Positions 60,316 through 64,000 of a DNA stretch of 64,000 nt are shown in pieces. Under the pieces are notes generated by a model. The model made no database searches, was not told the DNA's origin, and was given only the letters and a program-made list of their open reading frames with translations. Origin of the DNA: Pleurocapsaceae cyanobacterium CSU_1_1. GTDB lineage: Bacteria; Cyanobacteriota; Cyanobacteriia; Cyanobacteriales; Xenococcaceae. A program made the translations under genes and the position numbers. The DNA lies in assembly GCA_012034765.1 (NCBI GenBank), contig JAAUOU010000002.1:40535-104534 (forward strand), written 5' to 3'. Positions within the stretch are counted from its first letter, which is position 1. Each line of letters starts with the position of its first letter.

Positions 60316-60483
60316 GTGACTCAACCTAAAGACGTTCAAACCCGTAGTATCCCGCAATGGCAATCCAACAAAATGAAACAAATAATTATTGAGCGATGGC
60401 AGGAAATTTGGGTCGTTGTTGAGGCGAGAAATAAAACTAAAAAACTCGATCGAGTCGTTAAAAGCGATCGCGCTTATCAGTAA
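60316..60483 (+). CDS. Possible 55-aa protein
   Basis: GTG start, MTQPKDVQTRSIPQWQSNKM then QIIIERWQEIWVVVEARNKT, basic end. Three Trp in 55 residues and an ordinary codon pattern favour a coding stretch, but there is no strong ribosome site and I know no family. Between sodB's terminator and the next small gene. Confidence 0.3.
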   Translation: MTQPKDVQTRSIPQWQSNKMKQIIIERWQEIWVVVEARNKTKKLDRVVKSDRAYQ

Positions 60484-60514
60484 TATCAACATTATTTTTT
60501 GAGCAAAAATTATC

Positions 60515-60724
60515 ATGAAGCCACATTATCCTCAGATTGTTCTGTCTTTTGCTTATCGTGACTGCAAGGTAGAAATAGATCGAGATGAATTGGATGAAGG
60601 CTATTGTGTTTATGCTGCATGGGTTAATCATGATCAAGGTTGCGCCGTTGCTGTTCCTTGTGCAATGACAACTATCGATGCTGTTCGTCAAGCTAAACAG
60701 TGGATCGATCAAAGATTTTTTTAA
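60515..60724 (+). CDS. Small hypothetical protein
   Basis: 69 aa starting at ATG: MKPHYPQIVLSFAYRDCKVEI, then CVYAAWVNHDQGCAVAVPCA and VRQAKQWIDQRFF. Alternating strands and a closing helix suggest a small alpha/beta fold. Not recognised; HicB-like is a loose alternative, with no HicA partner nearby. Confidence 0.5.
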   Translation: MKPHYPQIVLSFAYRDCKVEIDRDELDEGYCVYAAWVNHDQGCAVAVPCAMTTIDAVRQAKQWIDQRFF

Positions 60725-60897
60725 TTCAATAATGTTTAGTATCTTGTTATCATAGATTTTTTTATATGCAAGTGTTATTAAAATTTTTGTAAAAAAACTT
60801 AATAATGCTCCCTACATGTTTACAATAGAGATAGAACGTTAAAAACAATTGATGTTTTCAACAGAAATCGCACGACAACCTATTACGAGGATCATCT

Positions 60898-61859
60898 ATG
60901 CCATTTACTATTGACTCAGCACGTAACATATTCTCAGCCAGCACTTTATCTGCTGATGCAGTACCAGCATTGATAGCCAGATTCAATCAACTTAGTGCAG
61001 AAGACAACTAGCTTGGATTTGGTTTGCCTACTTGGAAATGGGTAAAACAATCACTGTTGCTGCTCCAGGGGCTGCCAATATGCAATTTGCCGAACCCACT
61101 CTTGACCAAATTAAGGAAATGAATTTTCAAGAGCAATCTCAGGTAATGTGCGATCTTGCTAATCATGCAGACACACCAATATGTCGTACTTATGCAACTT
61201 GGACTGCTAATATTAAGCTAGGTTTTTGGTATCGATTAGGAGAATGGATGGAGCAAGGGATTGTCGCTCCTATTCCCGAAGGTTACCAGCTTTCTGCCAA
61301 TGCCAAGGCGGTATTAACCACACTCCAAGGATTAGATTCGGGGCAACAAATCACCGTGCTACGCAACACAGTTGTAGATATGGGCTTTGACACTGGTAAA
61401 TTGGGCAGTATTGATAGGGTGAGCGAGCCTGTTACTCCTCCTACCGAAATGTCTAAGCGAACCAAGGTGGCGATTGAAGGGGTGAGTAATCCTGCTGTTT
61501 TGAGCTACATGAACTTGTTAAATGCTAATGATTTTGATGAGTTAATCAAATTGTTTAGTGAAGATGGTGCGCTGCAACCTCCTTTTAAAAAGCCAATTGT
61601 GGGTAAAGATGCAGTATTAAGGTTTTTCAAAGAAGAATGTCCTAATCTAAAATTAGCTCCAGAGCGTGGTGTTGAAGAACCAGCCGAAGACGGTTACACT
61701 CAAATCAAAGTGACAGGAAAAGTCCAAACTCCTTGGTTTGGTGCTGGTGTTGGCATGAATATGTCCTGGAGATTTTTGCTTAACTCTGAAAACAAAATTT
61801 TCTTTGTGGCGATCGATTTGTTAGCATCTCCTAAAGAATTACTCAATCTAGCTCGTTAA
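60898..61859 (+). pseudogene. ocp: Orange carotenoid protein, frame broken near N-terminus
   Basis: The true start is ATG 60898 (MPFTIDSARNIFSASTLSAD) with a GAGG ribosome site. At GAAGACAACTAG (about 61005) the frame meets a stop; a second C (GACCAACTAG) gives EDQLAWIWFAYLEMGKT and a 320-aa protein. N-terminal helical domain (~1-160) and NTF2-like C-terminal domain (VSNPAVLSYMNLLNANDFDEL to the end) are both present. Conserved Tyr of the carotenoid site lies in WFAYLEMG and KVQTPWFGAG carries its partner. OCP binds a keto-carotenoid and, photo-activated, quenches phycobilisomes. FRP follows 107 nt later. The ATG in LEMGK cannot give a normal OCP. Confidence 0.92.
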
Positions 61860-61877
61860 AATCACTACGATAATAAC

Positions 61878-61914
61878 TAGCCGATCGCCAAAAAAATAGG
61901 TGGTCGGCTATTTT
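61878..61914 (+). terminator. Terminator of ocp
   Basis: Twelve-base stem TAGCCGATCGCC/GGTGGTCGGCTA (two G-U) with an A-rich loop and four T. It lies between ocp and frp, so frp is probably transcribed mainly from its own promoter. Confidence 0.78.
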
Positions 61915-61966
61915 AATGATAGAATTTTGACTATATGATAAATGTATTAAATCAAGATTTGTATTA

Positions 61967-62296
61967 ATGTTAGAAATCAATAAAAATAAGTTTTCTGCAA
62001 TGGAGGAAACAGTAGCCAAACAAGCCTTAAAAAAAGCTTATGAAAGGGAAACTTCTGCTTTAATTGCTCACGTCCACGATCGCGCTGATTCTATTACAGA
62101 ACTAGAAGATTTATGGTCTTTACACGATCTATTAAGTACTAAAAGATATGAAATTGATGGCAAATATGCCTATAACTTTTCTACTCTTGTATTTGATTGT
62201 GCCAGATTGGTTAAAGAAAAATGGCTGCATCTTGATGATTTGCAGGGTTTAAAACCAGCAATGTTATCAAAAATTTCTGCTTTAGCACGTATGTAA
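61967..62296 (+). CDS. frp: Fluorescence recovery protein
   Basis: 109 aa, all helical. FRP detaches active OCP from phycobilisomes and speeds its return to the inactive form. Residues known to matter in Synechocystis FRP fall at the same numbers: Trp50, His53, Asp54 and Arg60, in DLWSLHDLLSTKRYEIDGKY. The end SKISALARM is also family-like. Located 3' of ocp, as in many cyanobacteria. Confidence 0.93.
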   Translation: MLEINKNKFSAMEETVAKQALKKAYERETSALIAHVHDRADSITELEDLWSLHDLLSTKRYEIDGKYAYNFSTLVFDCARLVKEKWLHLDDLQGLKPAMLSKISALARM

Positions 62297-62361
62297 CTAT
62301 AATTTAAATAATTTAATTATTTTTGACTCTTTTAAACAGCGGAATGTGGGTTACAGGATGA

Positions 62362-63277
62362 TTAAAGCGATCGCCTTTTAGGGGACAAAATTATCCCAGT
62401 CAAACCCAACAAAAACAGCAAACCCATTACTCCTGCGATCGGATTACCATCGATACCTGTCACCCAAACTGGAACTTGGTTACTGTACTCAATCAACTGA
62501 CCAACATTAACGATATAGTAACCCCAGACTAATCCTGCATGAAGACCAATAGAAATACCCAGGCGATTTCCCTCCGGGAAGGCTTTATGCGGAGCGGTAT
62601 GGTAAACCACTAGCTTCGCGTCGTCCTTTAGGGTGCGATCGCCATATTTATCTTTAGCCAACACTAAAGCAATGCCTAATAGAACTAAAGCAGGAAAAGT
62701 TACCGCCGTACGTATAATTTCTGCAACTGGCTTAAGAAAATGAGCTACAGCATAGGCGATCGCTGTTAACCAAATACAGGTTTTTTTACTATAGTCCCGC
62801 CGCAATTCATCCAGTAACCAACCTCGAAATAACAATTCTTCGGCTAAAGCAATACCGACGGCGCTTAACCAGCCTTCGATGATAATTCTGATTAAATTAC
62901 CTGACGGCTGAATTACTTCGATCCAACCTAAAAGTGCTTCGGTGATAAATAATCCCAGACATAGCCAGAAACCAACGGCTAAACCTTGCCAAAATTCGCG
63001 AATATTCTGACTACTTCTAGCTAAACCATAGCGAGTATAAATATGCGATCGCCATGGACAAATTTGCCCCATAATTGCCAAAAAAACAGTAATTCGACAA
63101 ACAGCAACGCCATCGTCAAAATACTGGCGAGGTTAGGATCTTCGCGCAATAGCCAGTAAATTGGTAATGCCAAAGGTAGCCATAAAATTGACAAAGCACC
63201 AAGGAAAATTATTAATCTAATGGTGCTGAAAACTCTGCTATTCTTTTAAACCGTCTTAACTGTGAAATATTTGGCAA
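62362..63277 (-). pseudogene. CPBP intramembrane metalloprotease, N-terminal frame broken
   Basis: The intact 239-aa portion has the CPBP motifs EELLFRGW (EExxxR) and HAGLVWG, in 6-8 membrane segments. Its first 14 residues are dubious: the preceding frame encodes a clear membrane protein start (FSTIRLIIFLGALSILWLPL, ELLFFWQLWGKFVHGDR) that joins on with one C restored near 63045 (GATCGCCAT). A second one-base loss near 63246 would add RRFKK and a TTG start at 63277; this last step is weaker. Residues TLKDDAKLVVYHTAPHKAFP, between AKDKYGD and GISIGLHAG, are encoded by a dispersed DNA repeat. Role: CAAX-protease-like or bacteriocin-immunity-like, substrate unknown. Confidence 0.75.
62570..62640. 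repeat. Dispersed repeat inside the CPBP gene
   Basis: Reading the minus strand, CCTAAAGGACGACGCGAAGC then GGTTTACCATACCG resembles the GCGAAG..GGTATACCATATC core and the CCTTTAGGAC half of 29047-29120. It is in frame and adds about 25 residues to the protein. Confidence 0.6.
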
Positions 63278-63326
63278 CTGATTATCGCTAATTAATCAGC
63301 CCTACCATAGCATTACTTAAGCTGAA

Positions 63327-63620
63327 TTAGTCATCCGCTTCAATCGTACTAGTCAAACCACTATTACATAAAGTTTCCGCATAAAACTCTGCATGTTCTA
63401 AAGCGCAGGTAATTACCAACCCCACCCCACTGTTATGAGTTTCCATCATAATATTGACTGCTTGAGGCGGAGTCATACCACCTATAGTCTGCATTAAGAC
63501 CTGAACCACATACTCCATAGGGTTAACGTCATCGTTATGCAACAAAACCTTATAGCGGGGTGCATGTTTACTGACGGTTGAAGTTGAGCTTTTATCTATT
63601 ACAGAAGTTCCCAATGACAC
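63327..63620 (-). CDS. clpS: ATP-dependent Clp protease adaptor ClpS
   Basis: 97 aa from a GTG with AAGGAG at the right distance. Core YKVLLHNDDVNPMEYVVQVLM (NDD signature) and NIMMETHNSGVGLVITCALEHAEFYAETL (binding pocket of the N-degron) are complete. It delivers N-degron and other substrates to ClpC/ClpP. Cyanobacteria have two ClpS; which one this is cannot be decided here. Confidence 0.95.
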   Translation of the reverse strand: MSLGTSVIDKSSTSTVSKHAPRYKVLLHNDDVNPMEYVVQVLMQTIGGMTPPQAVNIMMETHNSGVGLVITCALEHAEFYAETLCNSGLTSTIEADD

Positions 63621-63884
63621 AATTAATATTCTCCTTTGAAATTTCTTTTACTTTTATCTACTTCTCCCCGATGTAGTTGTTCAGGGACATTTTACGCTTT
63701 GGCGATCGCCATTGATGTTTCACCTTGGCTATCAAATAGTTACAGCCTGCATTGGCTAACTACCCTAACAATAAATTCACAGATTATTAAAACACTTATA
63801 TATATTAACTGAACCTCTGAGTTGATTTCCAGTTCTTTTTGCCTCGTTATGACTAGACCAATGATTAATATTACGACAACCAAC

Positions 63885-64000
63885 TTAAGACGGGACAGTA
63901 GGCAGGGTAAAAGTTTTGGGCTTGGATGATTTCCTCGATTTTCTCGGTTGAGGTAATTCACCAATATTTTCCATCAAATATTCAAACAAGTCAGGAAATT
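63885..64000 (-). CDS. C-terminus of a protein cut by the window edge
   Basis: The last 37 codons of a gene that begins beyond 64000: FPDLFEYLMENIGELPQPRK, then SRKSSKPKTFTLPTVPS and a stop. Helical start and basic, Ser/Lys-rich tail. Family not recognisable from this piece. Confidence 0.55.
   Translation of the reverse strand, partial: FPDLFEYLMENIGELPQPRKSRKSSKPKTFTLPTVPS

Noticed and set aside
61032..61859. Short OCP starting at MGKTITVAAP
   Set aside because: It would lack the first helix bundle; the missing 45 residues are encoded upstream in another frame, joined by one base.
63740..63964. 74-aa minus-strand frame near the right edge
   Set aside because: Its hydrophobic translation overlaps, in another frame, a more convincing C-terminus (63885-64000); it has no family likeness.

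Overview
The window is chromosomal DNA of a cyanobacterium. It carries photosystem II D2 (psbD), NDH-1 subunit ndhB, the orange carotenoid protein with its recovery protein (ocp, frp), a phycobilisome-degradation protein (nblA), an SLH-porin, and many copies of the HIP1 palindrome GCGATCGC. The AT-rich base composition, many heptamer tandem repeats and accessory genes fit a unicellular or pleurocapsalean (Pleurocapsa/Xenococcus/Stanieria-like) cyanobacterium, but genus is inference.

Layout. 0-11.3 kb: response regulator (cut by the edge), NAD kinase, a diverged lone psbD, a UPF0367/ECF-ATPase pair, NYN nuclease, tRNA-Glu with its own promoter and terminator, amylosucrase, queE, MOSC protein, a cupin/pyrF-pyrE operon. 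11.3-19.7 kb: orphan HigA antitoxin beside a HigB remnant, hpnA-like reductase, mnmG, ArsC/Spx protein, hydrolase, proB, HEAT protein. 19.7-22 kb: type II restriction-modification pair (MerR-type HTH fused to a C5 methylase, convergent TdeIII-like endonuclease). 22-36.2 kb: ndhB, topA, an HTH-ATPase, gcvH and gcvP, hemW, PIN-TRAM protein. 36-45.7 kb: cation/proton antiporter, a repeat protein, a MITE-like element, nblA, a ThDP decarboxylase, ccdA, Ca2+/H+ antiporter, haem-oxygenase-fold protein. 45.7-55.4 kb: a signalling block (giant kinase/ATPase/histidine kinase, REC-GGDEF-EAL regulator, Ser/Thr kinase) invaded by a four-helix-bundle gene flanked by tandem repeats and an IS66 fragment. 55.5-64 kb: AcpS-like protein, porin, rnz, sodB, ocp-frp, CPBP protease, clpS and a partial gene.

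Two features cut across the window. First, ten reading frames or frame joins are broken by loss of exactly one base from a short homopolymer (amylosucrase, ArsC, the methylase, topA twice, hemW, ccdA, the giant kinase, ocp, the CPBP gene). All are deletions and several hit genes that should be essential, so sequence error is more likely than gene decay. Second, intergenic DNA is full of 7-8-nt tandem repeats and a small inverted-repeat element. One heptamer tract has run into the end of nblA, and one dispersed repeat sits in frame inside the CPBP protease.

Functionally, light stress is the main theme: D2 variant, NDH-1, OCP/FRP quenching, NblA, FeSOD and ClpS. Glycine cleavage (gcvH, gcvP; photorespiration) and large signal-transduction proteins are also represented. 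The best candidates for something undescribed are the D2 variant with Trp191 replaced by Phe, the four-helix-bundle/tandem-repeat cassette, the MITE family with an expandable core, and the HTH-ATPase.
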